Assembly (NCBI RefSeq): GCF_963576545.1
Contig: NC_083649.1
Coordinates: 6,104,906-6,168,905 of the forward strand
DNA from: Limanda limanda
Taxonomy: Eukaryota > Chordata > Actinopteri > Pleuronectiformes > Pleuronectidae
DNA length: 64,000 nucleotides
Reading direction: 5' to 3'
Below are positions 38,401 to 51,694 of the stretch, piece after piece. The position numbers and the translations under genes are program-made. The notes below the pieces were generated by a model. It made no database searches, was not told the origin of the DNA, and worked only from the letters and a program-made list of their open reading frames with translations. The stretch's first letter is position 1. The number at the start of each line of letters is the position of its first letter.

Positions 38401-38704
38401 GGGGGGGGGAGAAGAAAGAAAGCAAAAGGGGGAAAGTGAAAGGAGACGGAGCGAGAGAGAGAGGCAGAGGGAGAAGATAAAAGCTTTTTCCCAAAGCCAT
38501 CTGGAAGTAGCCAGGACTCACAAGCATCGCTTTCATGCTGCTAATTCCACTGGGAGGTGCGACATAAAAGCAAAAGCATGGATATTGTGTTATAACTGTT
38601 CACAACAAGCAAGTGGCCACGGAATACTAATACAGCCGGTCACAGGGAGCAGCTCCTCAGTCCAGGAGTAAACAGGCTTTCTGGACAATCTCCAGAGGGA
38701 GGTT

Positions 38705-39290
38705 TCTTTTGGGGGGGTGACGTGCAGCTATGAGTTGATTGTGTCACATTTGTACTTTGCTGGGTGTGTGTGTTTCATTTGATTATTACTGACATGCAGG
38801 AAAAATGCAGTAGAAGTATAAGTAGGTTATGTCTTTATTTTCTTTGTCGGTTAGTTTGCAGGATTCCGCGAAAGTTACCTGTCAGATATCCGTGAATTTG
38901 GTGGAAGGATGCGATTAAGGGTCAGGAAACATCCCATACAAATTTGGTGCTAATATAAGGATTAAATTAAATTTTCTTTGCAGTTCTATGAGTTTTCTTT
39001 TGGGGGGGAGGACAGGGTGGATTGACATGCAGCTATGAGTTGATTGTGTCACACTTGTACTGTGCTGGGTGTGTGTGTTTCATTTCATTATTACTGACAT
39101 GCAGGAGAAAATGCAGATTATTACGTAGAAGGTTATGTTTTTATTTGTATTTGCCGGTCAGTTTGCAGGATTCCACAGATTTTCGTGAATTTTGGTGGAA
39201 GGATGCGATTAAGAGTCAGGAAACATCCCATACAAATGTGGTGCTAATATAAGAATTAAATTTCATTTCTTTGCACTCTTTGCTTAGTTC
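38705..39290 (+). repeat. tandem duplication, ~305-bp period
   Basis: GCAGCTATGAGTTGATTGTG begins at 38724 and again at 39029. Both copies continue through GCTGGGTGTGTGTGTTTC, ATTACTGACATGCAGG, GGTGGAAGGATGCGATTAAG and CAGGAAACATCCCATACAAA. Copies differ by indels near the middle. The GGTGGAAGGATG core links this to the 33.6- and 45.1-kb repeats. Confidence 0.9.
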
Positions 39291-41439
39291 TGTGGTCTTA
39301 ACGTGTACACGGACTAAAGAATGAAAGACGAGTTGACGGGTCAGAAAGACGATAGAGGCCCACTTGTGGGTGCGTAGGTCTGCGTGGACGGCAACAACAT
39401 TATGGACGACGGCACGAGCAAAACACCAAGTTAGAAATGTTCAATAAATTCCTTATTAAGTTGTCGCCAGTCAAATTAGAATATGGCTGAAAAGCTGCTT
39501 TGAAGTGGAGCGCTGGGGAATTAGCCTCAACACAGAGCCTCTTCTAGTTTTCCATATTTTGGGTGGGCTGTATCTTATGGATTAAAACACTGTCCGTGAT
39601 TTGTTTGCATCTCTAGTCCGAGTTCAACAAGGATCATTTGTTTTGCGTCTCTCCTTCATTCCCTCGTTCCTGTCTGTGATGAATATGTTTGGAGTAAAAG
39701 CACGTTGCATCAATTCACACAAAAACACTGTGGGAAAAACAAACCTTTCTATTCTTGTCTGTCACCTCCAGGACTGAGATTTAGGCAGTCGCAACTTTGA
39801 GGTCTTGAGTCGTGGTTTTAATTTGGGCTGTTGAACAAACCCTGCGTGTTGCGTAACATCCGACACACACACAGAGAAATTAACTGCAAATTATGAGCGT
39901 TCAGTGATATTGACAGCACAACTAATACAGGGAAACATTAATATCATGTGCACAGTTGCAGCACGTGGCCCGAGGCGCTCAGCGTGCAGAACAACCCGGC
40001 TTCTTTCAACTCCGTTATCACGTCTGTATGAACTGACCCTAAACCAGTTTGCTGGACTAACTGGTTTTAAAGGGAGAAAGTTCTGAAGATAAAGAGCCTT
40101 TTCTGTATTAGATGTCCGCTAAATATTCAAAGACGTCTCCGCGGGTTAAAACCCAGAGACATAAAGAGGAGCAAGACATAATGAGTGCACCCAGCGTGAC
40201 ACGCCACCGGTACACAGAGGCTCCTGTCGAGCTGTCACCCACTTTCACATTCACACAAACCTTTGAAATGTTGCGTAAAATTCAATGTAAACTGGGGATG
40301 TTTCCATCAGTTTCCTTGAAGTGGATAAATCAGCTCCCTTGTACATCAAAAAGCAAATCCAGCTAAAAGAGAAAGAGCCCCCCCCGCGCCACGTTCTGTC
40401 ATAACTGCTGCTCGTGGCTCAGTTTAACGCAGATCATTAAAGTTTCATTTCCTCCAAGGTTAGAGACGTTTAGCCGATGATAATAAACTGAGTAAATCTT
40501 AAACTGGTTATTAAGTAACTGAATATTTAATGGATTTTTTTCTCTTTTTCGCGGGGGTTCGAAATTAAAAGCAAACGCGTCGTTGTTTCTGTTTAAACTC
40601 GAATGTCACAACGTGTAAAATGTGAAATTAGTGAGATTTGCATGGATGCAACTGGAAAGAATAAATCCTAAATGTAAAAAATGTAAAGTATTGAGTATAT
40701 TGCCTTTTAATTCTCACGTGTGGCCATGTGCCTGCTCATTGTGGGATCTGTCGGGTTCCTCTATAATAAAGTTAAGTCTCCACCTCATAAATCCACTTAA
40801 CAGGACACGGTTTGAAAATATGAAAATGTGCAGATGAATAAAAATAAAGTACAAGTCATGTCCAGCGAATTATTCCCCTGATGACACAACTAGATCACAG
40901 CAGGAAAAGAGAGGAAAGGGGAAAAAAGCTCCAGTCACCGAAGAGCGAGAGAGGACAGGCGAACTCTGTGAACCGTACAGTCACCATTTGGCCTATTTCT
41001 GCCTCAGCTGATTGTACCCCCCCTCCACACACACACACTCACACACACACTCACACACACACACACACTTCCCTCTGTCTGGCCGGCTGCCAGCGGCTGT
41101 CATTGCCTCTACAGTACCGGTTCTGCTGTATCTATATCCTCAGCTGTGTGGAGGAGGTCCCGGCACAAAGTGAGCGGCCCTCGGTGGGAAGACCCCCGGC
41201 ACATCCTGAAGTCCAGACCCCTAAAGGAGCCACTTAGCTCCGGTCGACAGGGGGAAGACGGTTCACAGTATTGTGTTGCAGCTAGTTGGCAGCGTTAAAG
41301 ATTCCCAAACTTTCTAAGTTAACTTCTTATCTCAGGGTTGGTTTGATCAACAACAGCTTTTTGATGTTTGATGGTTTCAGCACTTTGACTTCTACATGGT
41401 TTGGTTTTGCATCTATAGTTTAGTCAGAACTACAATAAC

Positions 41440-41940
41440 ATATTTGAAATGTGCCTCAGACCAGTGACTTGACCGGAAGTTTGTCCCTCCATAGCAGGTT
41501 GTCTTGGTCTGGATCAAACTGAACCAAGGTTTGGTTTGTTTGCAGTTTTAAAACGTTTCAATAACGCAATAACGCAATAAAGCAGTTGCAGGAAGATGAG
41601 ACACCACTAAACAAAAGAAGAAGAGAAAGAGAAGATGTTCTCTCAGCCCATTCCAAACTAATGTAGAATACTGCACCTGAAGTAAAAAAGAAAGAATATG
41701 AAACACTAAATCGACATCAGACCAACGTCCGACACATGGCTTTCTACAAACCAATCAATGTCAAGTAAAGGAAGCCTCAGCCCTCGTATAGGGACAGGAC
41801 TTCTACATATGGCGCTGAGAAGTATTCTGTGCTTTGTGAATTAAAAATTTAAAACCAAAATTGACCTGATCGAATGTAAACAATGAAACCAGGGACATGA
41901 AGCTGTGTTCAGGTCTGAAAACGCCCTTAGAAACGCATTG
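41440..41940. repeat. possible dispersed DNA-transposon-like repeat
   Basis: GGATCAAACTGAACCAAGG at about 41512 and GTTCAGGTCTGAAAACGCCC at about 41908 resemble the inner and outer parts of a fish repeat whose ends begin GGCGTTTTCA. I could not find a clean inverted repeat or target-site duplication, so limits are approximate. Confidence 0.3.
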
Positions 41941-42964
41941 ACAGCAAACATGAGCTTCTCCTTAGCCGCTCTTCATCTAGAACCAAGTGCTTGTGCATGA
42001 TACACAATCTATTAACTTTAACTTTATTGTCGCCCAAAATGAAAGCAGCTGACGGAGGCGCTTGGGAAGCTGAGCTCAGCCGCTCATAAACGATAACTAA
42101 TGGGATCTCTATGTCATCAGAGCTGCGGAACTGGACAGAATTCACACATTTGGGGATTTTTCATTCAGCTGCTCGACAAATAATATCCCGACACCTCATC
42201 CAGGGGAAGAACAGATGACTTAATGGAAAAGAGTGTGTAGCGTGTTGTCGTTTGGCAGAAGGCTCCGGTCTGATGACTGCATGTTCTAAAGGTTTATTCC
42301 TCTGAACAGATCTTGTTGTGAGATTTCGCTAATTGATCCGATTTGGCCGCTTGAAGTCGGCACTTGTTAAGTTTTATGTGGAAGTTTTAACGGGATGGAG
42401 GAGAGAGGATTCTTTGGGATTCAAACTTAAAATAAACAAGTATGTAAATCATTGCACCTGAGTGCAGTAAACGAAAAGGCTGCGTGTTTCAAGCATTTCC
42501 TGTTGTGAGGCCATTTGGATTTCCTATCATCTCCAGTTGTTTCTGTTGGCTCAGCTCCTTCCTGAGGCGAACCCGCTCACATCGAGAGTTATTCATCAAT
42601 ATCCACGTTGTCCAATCAAACTTATCGTCCCTATATATAAATCACAGTTAATTTCAGGTATTTCCGTCGCTTCTAAATCATTTTTTGACAGAAAAGTGAT
42701 CGTCAAGGTGCCGTGTTTCCAGATTTTGCTCTTTTTTTATGTCCGTTCGGTTTAGAAATCCGAGTGTTTCTTCTGCCAGGTCAAACTCTTCCCTCCATTT
42801 CTCTTTGTCACAGTTTAACTACCCCAGTGATCCCTGCTTCCCTCTCAGGCCCGGTGACTCCAGCCTTAATAAACTCAGCTCTGCCTTTGACAATGTGTGA
42901 CTTGAAAGCAGGAAATAATGGGCCCTAAACAGTAAATCTTTACAGGTTATTGACCAGGGGGAAG

Positions 42965-42982
42965 GGGTGTGTGGGTGTGTGT

Positions 42983-43013
<31 letters not shown>
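42965..43013. repeat. GT microsatellite
   Basis: Interrupted GT tract followed by a G run. His/Thr or Val/Cys frames over it are artefacts. Confidence 0.85.
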
Positions 43014-44025
43014 GGCAGGGGGGGTCCACCAACTTCTGCCATTATTTATTTTTTGACCCAACCTAACATTGTTCATCTTACGGAACCAAAAAGACTGGAC
43101 AGGGACAGAAGGAGGTCACGAGGGACAGTTAAGGTTTGTGTCTCAGTGGACCGTAGTGTCCTCAGCTTCTGAAAGCTCACATGCAACAGTGTGAATGAAT
43201 TGTGTGTCCACCTCCACCACGTTGTGTTTTAATGAGCAGGGGCTCAGTGTCTCTCGTTACGCTGGTAAAAGCTGCAGGACGGCCTTGGTGCTTTCACTCT
43301 CCAATCACTTCTTCACCTTCTACTGCAGAAGAAGAAGAAAGTATAAAGTATAAAACAAATAAATAGTGCAGAGCAACAAGTGTAACTTCAGTGTCTCTAC
43401 ATTTTTAAACCTCGGCCCACCCGGCACTCCCTCCAGCTCCAGGCGGCTAAACAACAACAACACAAAATGAGTTCTCCAGCCCCAGTCTCATCCCTTCCCT
43501 CTCCTGGACTATAAATGCATTTACTGCACTGTAAAGAGAACGTCTATGGCTGGATTCCCAGCAGCTGGCTGGGCAGCAGTCTGCGCTGGTCACGGGGGGG
43601 CAAGGGTTCAACCGCTGGTCAGAGTCTCAGGTCCGTCCCACTGGTCCCAGGAAACACAGAATACAAATAAGTTAATCAGCTTTTTGCTGTGGTTTCAACT
43701 CTATGCCAATGATCTGTCCGACACTTGGATTTATCAATATCTCAACAACTATGTGTAATGAGGAGAGTGCCAGGTCATCCTCTGGGGACCATGAATATAC
43801 AAAGTTTGATCCAACCCCTGGAATGACTCGTGTTTAAAGTTCCTGACTGTTTATTCGCGTATTGAATGACTGGTGAAGGAGGACGGAGCTGATAAGTGAC
43901 CAGGATTATTCTTCGCCGTTATTCTTCATTAGTGAACATGATTTGTGCCTGAGTCACGTCAGGTAGATTAGACAACAACTCCCATGATCCCACTAAACTA
44001 GGTATTTGATTAATATACCCCTAGT

Positions 44026-44042
44026 GGCCGCGGTTTTCCTAG
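44026..44042 (-). promoter_or_regulatory. candidate CTCF site
   Basis: The reverse strand reads CGGCCACTAGGGGTA, a good match to the GGCCACYAGRGGG part of the CTCF consensus. Flanking sequence is non-repetitive. Confidence 0.3.
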
Positions 44043-45147
44043 CTTTAATTTAGTAGATTTAGTTAAACCATGGAGGTAGGATATAAGTGAACCTTCATGG
44101 TGTTCTGTCCTCATCTACCAGGAAAAAACTAAATACTTCATATTGAGAAAAACAACAAACTAGTGATTCAGTTTGGAAGAACTTTGAGTTTTGAACTTTT
44201 TTCGGCCCCAGTACATTTTAGGGTTGAATCTAAAAACCCTATTTATGATTTGCCCTGTTGATACAAACACTGCGGCCTCCAGGTACCACCGGCACGGCTC
44301 TGGTCTCACAGTTCATACTCAGACTTGCCAAGTTCTGTAAATATCAATGATTCCAAAGCGATTTCAATGTGTTTACTGCTGACGCTCTCTGGACACACTG
44401 TACATTGCAATAAAGATCCAGAGCTGCTCTGAGGTTGCTCCACTCGCGTTGCCAGCTTCTGTTTCATGTGGAATTGCTCGGGAAAGCTGCCGTTGAGTAA
44501 AGGAGCTGATCTGAAGTTCGTAGGCGGTCAAAATAAATCCAGCCGGAGCGTTCACTCGCCAAAGAAATGAGCAAAGCTCTGGGTTTGAGCTGCCTAAGAG
44601 GAATTAAAAGAGTAAAGAGTAGAAAGAAAACACACTTTGCAGCAGCTTTAAACTCACACACACACACAGACACACACACTGAATCACAACACTAAGCTCA
44701 TATTGGGTGTTGCTGAACATTCTCCTGTGAGAAGGCGTGGAGTGTGTAGCAGTTTTATCATCAATGGACAGAAGGATTGTCTCTTTATTGTCTGGTATTC
44801 TCACCGGCTCTTTACCTGGTTGCTCTTCTGTGAATGGCTCCGAGCAGATTACACATTAACTCAATGCCCCCCCGATGCACTGCTCTGCCAGTCGCTCTGT
44901 GTTTACCTTGACCTGAGTGTCGGGTTGTTCCGATTAGAGCTCCTCTCTCTCCTCCAATTACATTCCTGATATCACGTACGTTTACTGATATCTCGACAAT
45001 ACTCCTGATTAATGATTAAGAGTGAACCCCAAGGTGTCATAAAGCACAGGGGCTATTTGTGAAGGAGGTTGTGTCTAAATCTGCATTTCTTTGTCTGTTA
45101 TTTAGCAGAATTACGCAAAACGCACCGGATGGATTCCCACGAAACTC

Positions 45148-45668
45148 AGTGGAAGGATGCATTGTGGGTCAGGAAAGAACCTGTAAAATTTTAGGATAAA
45201 TCCATTCATTTGTTTCCCTTTTCTTTAAAATTGAGCTACAGGACATTTTTTGCAACGTTTTGCTTGATTCCTGTGAACATATTTTTATTTTATCCATATA
45301 GAGCTGAGGAATACGACCTAAAGTGATATCAGGATAAAAAGATATTCCATTTTAGTCAACTTCAATAGTTATCACGTGAAACAATACATTACTATTTGTA
45401 TTTCCATCTCCTCTTTAGTGGAAGGATAGATTGTGGGTCAGGAAAGAAGCTGTTCAATTTTGGGCTGGATCCATTAATTAGTTTCCCTTTTCTTTAACAT
45501 TGAGCTACAGGACATAGCTGTAAGCATTTTTTAATTTTATCCAAATAGAGCTGAGCAATACGACCAAAAGTGATATCAGGATAAAAAGATATTTCATTTT
45601 AGTCAACGTCAATAGTTATAACGAGAAACAACACATTACTATTTGTATTTTCAACTCTTCTTTATGGG
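45148..45668 (+). repeat. tandem duplication, ~269-bp period
   Basis: AGTGGAAGGAT begins at 45148 and 45417. Both copies continue with TTGTGGGTCAGGAAAGAA, GTTTCCCTTTTCTTTAA, TTGAGCTACAGGACAT, GTGATATCAGGATAAAAAG and CATTACTATTTGTATTT. Copy 2 lacks about 25 bp present in copy 1. Non-coding. Confidence 0.88.
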
Positions 45669-46372
45669 CAGAGGATGACAGACACACGTCATAAATCTAA
45701 TCAGTGATGTGCTACATATCCTCTCTGTGCTTCACTGCAAAAAACAATATATCAATATGGTTTAAAATCATATACTGGTATAATTATTGATTTTCTTTAT
45801 TGCCCAGCCATTAATCCTACATGGATGTGTGTTACCTCTGTCTCGGACCTCAGTGGCTGCAGCACTAACAGGACTCTCTAACTAAAGCTCCCAGTCCTGT
45901 CTCCAGGACCTAAAGTGTAAATCCAGCTCCACAGCCTGTTCAGGTTGGTAAACATGAGTAATGTGTGCGTTCTCCCCACTGTCACCTTGTGTTACCTCCG
46001 GGCAGCAACATCTTCAAAGCGGCTCCAAGCTGCACCGATGCATTCCCAAGCAACAGTTTAATTTATTTAGACTCGGAAAAAAAGAAAAATCAAGTTAAAA
46101 GTTTAGCTTGATCTCATCAGGGTCTCTATCACCAGGCGCTGGCAGACCCCGAGCGGCAGTAGGTCATTCATGTCTGCGTGTATTTCACCGGGAGGAGCCC
46201 ACCCACCGACCCACCCACCCACCCACCCCTGTCGGACCAGGCTCTATTAATACCAGACCCCCGGGCCCTGTGAGAAATGGTCCACTTTGGCATTTTAGAG
46301 CAGCCTAACTTACTTCCTGCCTCCTCACACCAGGAGAGCCCCGGGTAGTTCCTCTCTACTCGCATGTCTTCA

Positions 46373-46417
46373 CACACACACACACACACACAGACACACA
46401 CACACACACACACACAG

Positions 46418-46449
<32 letters not shown>

Positions 46450-46695
46450 CCAGCCGAGGCCCTGGAGTTATCCTCGGGTCTGAGACCTGCACACGGACAC
46501 ATGTCAAAGGCTCATTTTCTCTTTTTGAAAACAGAGGGGGGGGGGGGGTGGAAAGCCAAGCTGAAACCACATGGCACCTTTCACCTCTGAGGGGGGGGGG
46601 GAGGAGGCCTGGCTCTGCAGAGGGCGGGCGGGGGGGTGTTTTGAAACATTTGGTCAGTGTCTGGCAACAGCAGGGTAATTGCTGTTACTGGACGG

Positions 46696-46750
<55 letters not shown>

Positions 46751-46752
46751 TT
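46373..46752. repeat. CA and GT microsatellites with G runs
   Basis: A CA tract at about 46373-46446, G runs at about 46536-46547 and 46591-46603, then a GT tract at about 46698-46750. The two microsatellites are in opposite orientation and could pair in single-stranded form. No coding content. Confidence 0.88.
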
Positions 46753-46916
46753 GTTTTACACCTGGGGAAAAATTCAAGTTTTTACAACCCGGATCGTATT
46801 TTTCTTTATTTCCTTTCTGAGCAGTTTCATTCTACGTTTTATTTATTTACCTTTTTCATTTTACAGACACGGGGAATGCGATTTTGCGATACGCTGCCAA
46901 TAAAGAAAGTTATTGG

Positions 46917-47760
46917 GTTTTGAATTCATCCTGTGGGGAACATGAAATTCTGCTGCAAATGCCACAGCAATAGTTTCAAGACAATCTCACAAAGATTTAA
47001 AAAAAACTGTGGCAACCCCCTAACCCTAACTAAACCTAGGGGACCATGAATATGGTATTTAATGTAATGCTATCTATATTCCAGTCTGCATCAAAAGCAA
47101 AATACATGAAACTATCAGAAAGTTAATCTAAAAGGATTTTAATCAAATTTCAATCAAATAACATAAAAGCAACATTGAGCAAAACCAGGTGAAAAAAATT
47201 GGAAAATATAATCAGCATAAGGTCTCATACATCTTAAGAAACAAATATTATTAAATTTATGTCAGCAGCTGTTTCCAGAGCACCGTGCCACAGCAGTGAC
47301 TGTAATGTGATTACTCTTATCTGTCTAGAAAGCTGAAGAAATGGTTTGAGTTTTGAATTCATCCTGTGGGGAACATGAATTTCTGCTTCAAATGCCACAG
47401 CAATAGTTTCAAGACACTCTCACAAGTGTTTAAAAAAATGTGGCACCCCCTAACCCAACCTAGGGGGACCATGAATATGGTATTTAATGTAATGCTATCT
47501 ATATTCCAGTCTGCATCAAAAGCAAAATACATGAAACCAGGAAGTTAATCTAAAAGGATTTTAATCAAATTTCAGTCAAATAACATAAAAGCAACATCGC
47601 GCAAAACCAGGCGAAAAAAAGTATAAGGTTCTCATACATCTTAAGAAACAAATATTATTATATTTATGTCAGCAACTGTTTCCAGAGCACCGTGCCACAG
47701 CAGTAACTGTAATCTGATTACTTGTGTCTGTCTGGAAAGCTGAAGAAATGGTTTTAAAGC
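46917..47760 (+). repeat. tandem duplication, 433-bp period
   Basis: GTTTTGAATTCATCCTGTGG begins at 46917 and 47350. Both copies include GCCACAGCAATAGTTTCAAG, a GGACCATGAATATGGTATTT segment, TAATCAAATTTCA, ACATAAAAGCAACAT and GTTTCCAGAGCACCGTGCC, ending at AGCTGAAGAAATGGTTT. Copy 2 is slightly shorter. The GGGGAACATGAA/GGGGACCATGAATAT words recur near 43780, so the unit contains dispersed-repeat sequence. Confidence 0.9.
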
Positions 47761-47851
47761 GATGTCTCTGCACTCGTGTCCATTTGTGTCGGTGAACGTT
47801 CTGAACCAGGTTCCTCTGACGTCAAGATGGAGTGAAATTAGGGGAGGATGG

Positions 47852-47854
<3 letters not shown>

Positions 47855-47882
<28 letters not shown>

Positions 47883-48075
47883 GTAGAGGGAGGATGAGGA
47901 GGAGGAGGAGGAAGAGAGCGATGAATGTGTGGACTGAGATGCCCTCGATCTCCCCGGGGCCAGACGCTCTGGAAATGGCTTCGTCGCGCAGAGAGAGAGT
48001 GAAGCAGCAGAGGAGCAGGAGAGAGAGAGAGAGAGAAACTGTACAGAGGGGGGGGAGGAGCAGGGAGGGAACAGC
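47855..48075. repeat. purine-rich GA/GGA tracts
   Basis: GA runs at about 47858-47881 and 48022-48036, with GGA-rich sequence between and a GGAACAGC triplet repeat at about 48068-48105. Arg/Glu-rich frames are compositional. Confidence 0.75.
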
Positions 48076-48409
48076 GAGGGAACAGCCAGGGAACAGCCAG
48101 GGCAGGAAACTGTCTGTGACCTACTGGACAAACAAATTGGTTTGCAGGCAAAATGGATTAAGAGGTTGAGCCGGGCAAAAAAAAAACAAGGGTGACTGAT
48201 GTTTCACTGTGAGCTCATCCATTTTAAAGTTAGGGGGGGGGTGGTGGGAGTGGGGGGGGGGGGTTGTATTTAGGGGCTTCATGTGTGTCTGGTGTAATTC
48301 CCCCCCCCCCCCTCCCTCCGCTCGGCAAGTCAATATTTGTCTGCTGTGCCACGTCCCTCGACTTCTCATCCGGAGCAACAGAGCGTGAAGCTGTCACATG
48401 CGACCTGAA

Positions 48410-48905
<496 letters not shown>

Positions 48906-49082
48906 CGCTCCCTCGCTTCCCTTTGATTTCTTTTTTTTTTTCTCCCTCTCCGTCGATAACAATATCAACCGGGAGCGTGAACGTGCGCCGGCGCTTTTTG
49001 ATGGCTTGTCTACCCCCCCCCGCCCCCCCCCCCTATCTCCTCTTATCTGCAGCACTTTGTTTGATCACGTCATAAAGTCATT

Positions 49083-49128
49083 TCTGTGTGTGTGTGTGTG
49101 TGTGTCTGTCTGTGTGTGTGTGTCTGTG
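49083..49128. repeat. GT microsatellite
   Basis: GT tract with TCTG interruptions, followed by three GTTCTTTGT units near 49178-49208. Confidence 0.8.
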
Positions 49129-49648
49129 TTGTGAGGCTCTGGGTGTTTTATGGTTCCAGCAGCATCATCTACATTATGTATGTTCTTTGTGTTCTTTGTG
49201 TTCTTTGTGTTTGCCCAGTTCACTTGTCATCATAACAGTTCTTTCAGCCACTGTGTCATCAGTTTCTGAAACCATTAAATAAAGTTATTAATCTAATAAC
49301 TGCATTGATATTACACAGCATTAAAACTGACTCTACATATAAGTTTCTGCACTCAGGCAGTGCACCGCTCTTCTTCATTTCCCAGAGTCCCAATTAAGCA
49401 CGATACTAAAAAGCCTTTCATGTGAAATCTTCAAGGTATTCGTCCCTGTAGAGTTTTTAAAGATAGCTGGTAATTAACCCGGCTCGTTAGCCAGTGACTT
49501 GAAGCAGCGGCCGTCAATCAATCATATCAATTAATTCAATATCACCTTTTAAACAGATCTTTCACAGACAAAACATAGAATGTGGAAAAAGGAGTGAGAA
49601 ACATTCAGAATCAGAGACGAATGCAAATCACAACAATCAGTTACAGAC

Positions 49649-50535
49649 AAAACAATAAAGTTTGGATAATAACAGACATAGAATCAACACAAAAATTGAA
49701 GTTTAACAGAATACAATAAAATTAAAAGGAGAATTAATAAATAAATATGATATAAGTTATGGTTCCAGTCTAGTTTTCCATCTCCAGCTCACAGGTCTGT
49801 GTGATGCTCCACTTGTTGGATTCTGTACTCTAGCCTCTCTTGTGTTATTACTGTTACATTATGTTTGCACAGATTACTGAAAGTCATAACTTGAACGTTT
49901 GGATAGTAACAGCCATAGAATCAACACAAAAATTGAAGTTAAACAAAATACAATAAGATTAGTACAAGTACCTCAACGTAAAAATGTGGAATATGGCCAA
50001 AATGGCCACTAAATGCATAATAGCAGGCTTCCTGTTGTGTTTTTTTAATTGCACCTAAAGACTTTTTTGTTTGTCTGGTCATGATACACCTGTATATTGA
50101 TTTTTGTGAAGACCGGTCAATGTGAACTTGTTCCGGGGGTCTCGGGGGGGCACCGTTGAGCCATTTTGCGACGCCCATTGAAAATTCCTCCAGAATACAT
50201 AAATTTTCACCACTTTCTAGCTTTCTGCAAATTTTGGTAAGAATTTGGGCATGTTAAAGCCCTCAAAAAGCCAATTCATTTGCCTGAATAATAATAATAA
50301 TAATCCTTACAATTTCAATAGGGCCTCACCTGACCTTTGATCAGTGCTCGGGGTCTAAAAAGGAGAATTAATAAATAGATATGATATAACTTGGTGATAA
50401 GTTAACTTCCAGTCTAGTTTTCCAGTCTACAGCTCTGTGTGATGCTCCACTTGTTGGATTCTGTACTGTAGCCTCTCCCGTGTTTTTACTATTACATTAT
50501 ATGTTTGCACAGATTAGTGAAAGTCATAACTTGAG
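49649..50535 (+). repeat. tandem duplication interrupted by an inserted repeat
   Basis: Copy 1 (about 49649-49893) runs from GTTTGGATAATAACAGACAT to AGTGAAAGTCATAACTTGA-type sequence. Copy 2 starts at about 49894 with GTTTGGATAGTAACAGCCAT, breaks off near 49962, and resumes at about 50353 with AAAAAGGAGAATTAATAAAT, ending near 50535. The intervening 390 bp belongs to a different repeat. Confidence 0.85.
49963..50352 (+). mobile_element. inserted dispersed fish repeat (class uncertain)
   Basis: The block contains GGTCATGATACACCTGTAT, GACGCCCATTGAAAATTCC, CATGTTAAAGCCCTCAAAAAG, an AATAAT tail, then CCTTACAATTTCAATAGGG. I recognise this combination as a sequence widely scattered in teleost genomes but cannot name its family. 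It encodes nothing. Its position inside copy 2 of a tandem duplication, absent from copy 1, shows that it inserted after the duplication. Confidence 0.6.
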
Positions 50536-51156
50536 TGAGTTTGACATGTTTATGACATCACGTGTGTAGCAGACACACACTGAACTCGGTCACCTTCAGT
50601 TAAATATGTTTCTGCTTCTGCATATTACACCGAGCTTGAACTCTTGTTTGTGTACATGAACAGATAAACTCAAAGATAAATAAAGATAAATCTCCTCTGC
50701 TGCATGGGAACTCCCCAGGATTGTGTTGCAACACCTGCGCACACCCGCGGTTGTCGAGACTTATTGCGGACTCATCATGTGTGTGTTTATGTTTTTATTA
50801 TTTGGAGAGGCAGCCTGGCGATGGCCCAGACTTTTCTGAGCCAGGATAAAATAAAAAAATAGCCGTGCTGGTAGCATGTGGTGTCTGTACTCATTGTTCT
50901 GACAGCATACTGCGACTGTGTGTGTGTGTTGCTGTGTGTGTCTGTGTGTGTGTGTGCACTTTGCATGTGAGCTACATCGACTTTTCTAGATGCTGGGATT
51001 AGAGATATTCTTTTTTGTGTGTAACGAAGGTCATGTGATCCTTTGCTTCTCTTTTAAATATTTTATACAGAAAAAATTCGAAGACAGCGACAGACAAAGT
51101 TGTGTTTTGGGTTCATGGACACGACTGGAAAATCCTCACATGTGTGTCAAAGCCAA

Positions 51157-51260
51157 TATGTGTGTGTGTGTGTTCGGGGGGTGTGTGTGTGTGTGTTCGG
51201 GGGGTGTGTGTGTGTGTGTGTGTGTGTGTTCGAGGGGGTGCGTGTGTGTGTGTGTCTGCA
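51157..51260. repeat. GT microsatellite with TTCGGGGGGTG units
   Basis: GT runs separated by TTCGGGGGG or TTCGAGGGGG, a small minisatellite with four G runs. Val/Cys frames are artefacts. Confidence 0.88.
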
Positions 51261-51386
51261 TGTGTTTATGGATTTTTGCTGTTTTTTGGTGCCGAGTGCC
51301 GTCTTACATAAGCCATTTATGAAGCTCAGTGAACAGCCAGGCGATGTTTCTGTTGGTGACTGCGCTTGTCTGCCTCCCTCCCTCTG

Positions 51387-51387
<1 letters not shown>

Positions 51388-51450
<63 letters not shown>

Positions 51451-51505
51451 TTTCTCTCCCTAATCTGACTGTCTGCTTCTCTCTCTCTCTCTCTCTCTCT
51501 CTCGC
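51388..51505. repeat. CA then CT microsatellites
   Basis: CA tract about 51391-51446 and CT tract about 51478-51502, separated by a short unique segment. Confidence 0.9.
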
Positions 51506-51596
51506 CCTGTTTGCACTGTTAAAAACCACTGAGTGTGATATTGGTCGCGGCCATCGACATATACACTGTAATTACCCTTTTTAATTTCCCATTTAG

Positions 51597-51694
51597 CCCC
51601 CCCCCCCCCGACCCCGCGGGAGCAGATCACTGAGCCAATGCTGAAACATATGCACATACAGTAAACAGCCTGCCCCCCCCCCCCCCCCCCCCAT
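51597..51694. repeat. C homopolymer runs
   Basis: Runs of about 12 C (51597-51609) and about 19 C (51674-51692). Length in the assembly is unreliable for such runs. Confidence 0.85.
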
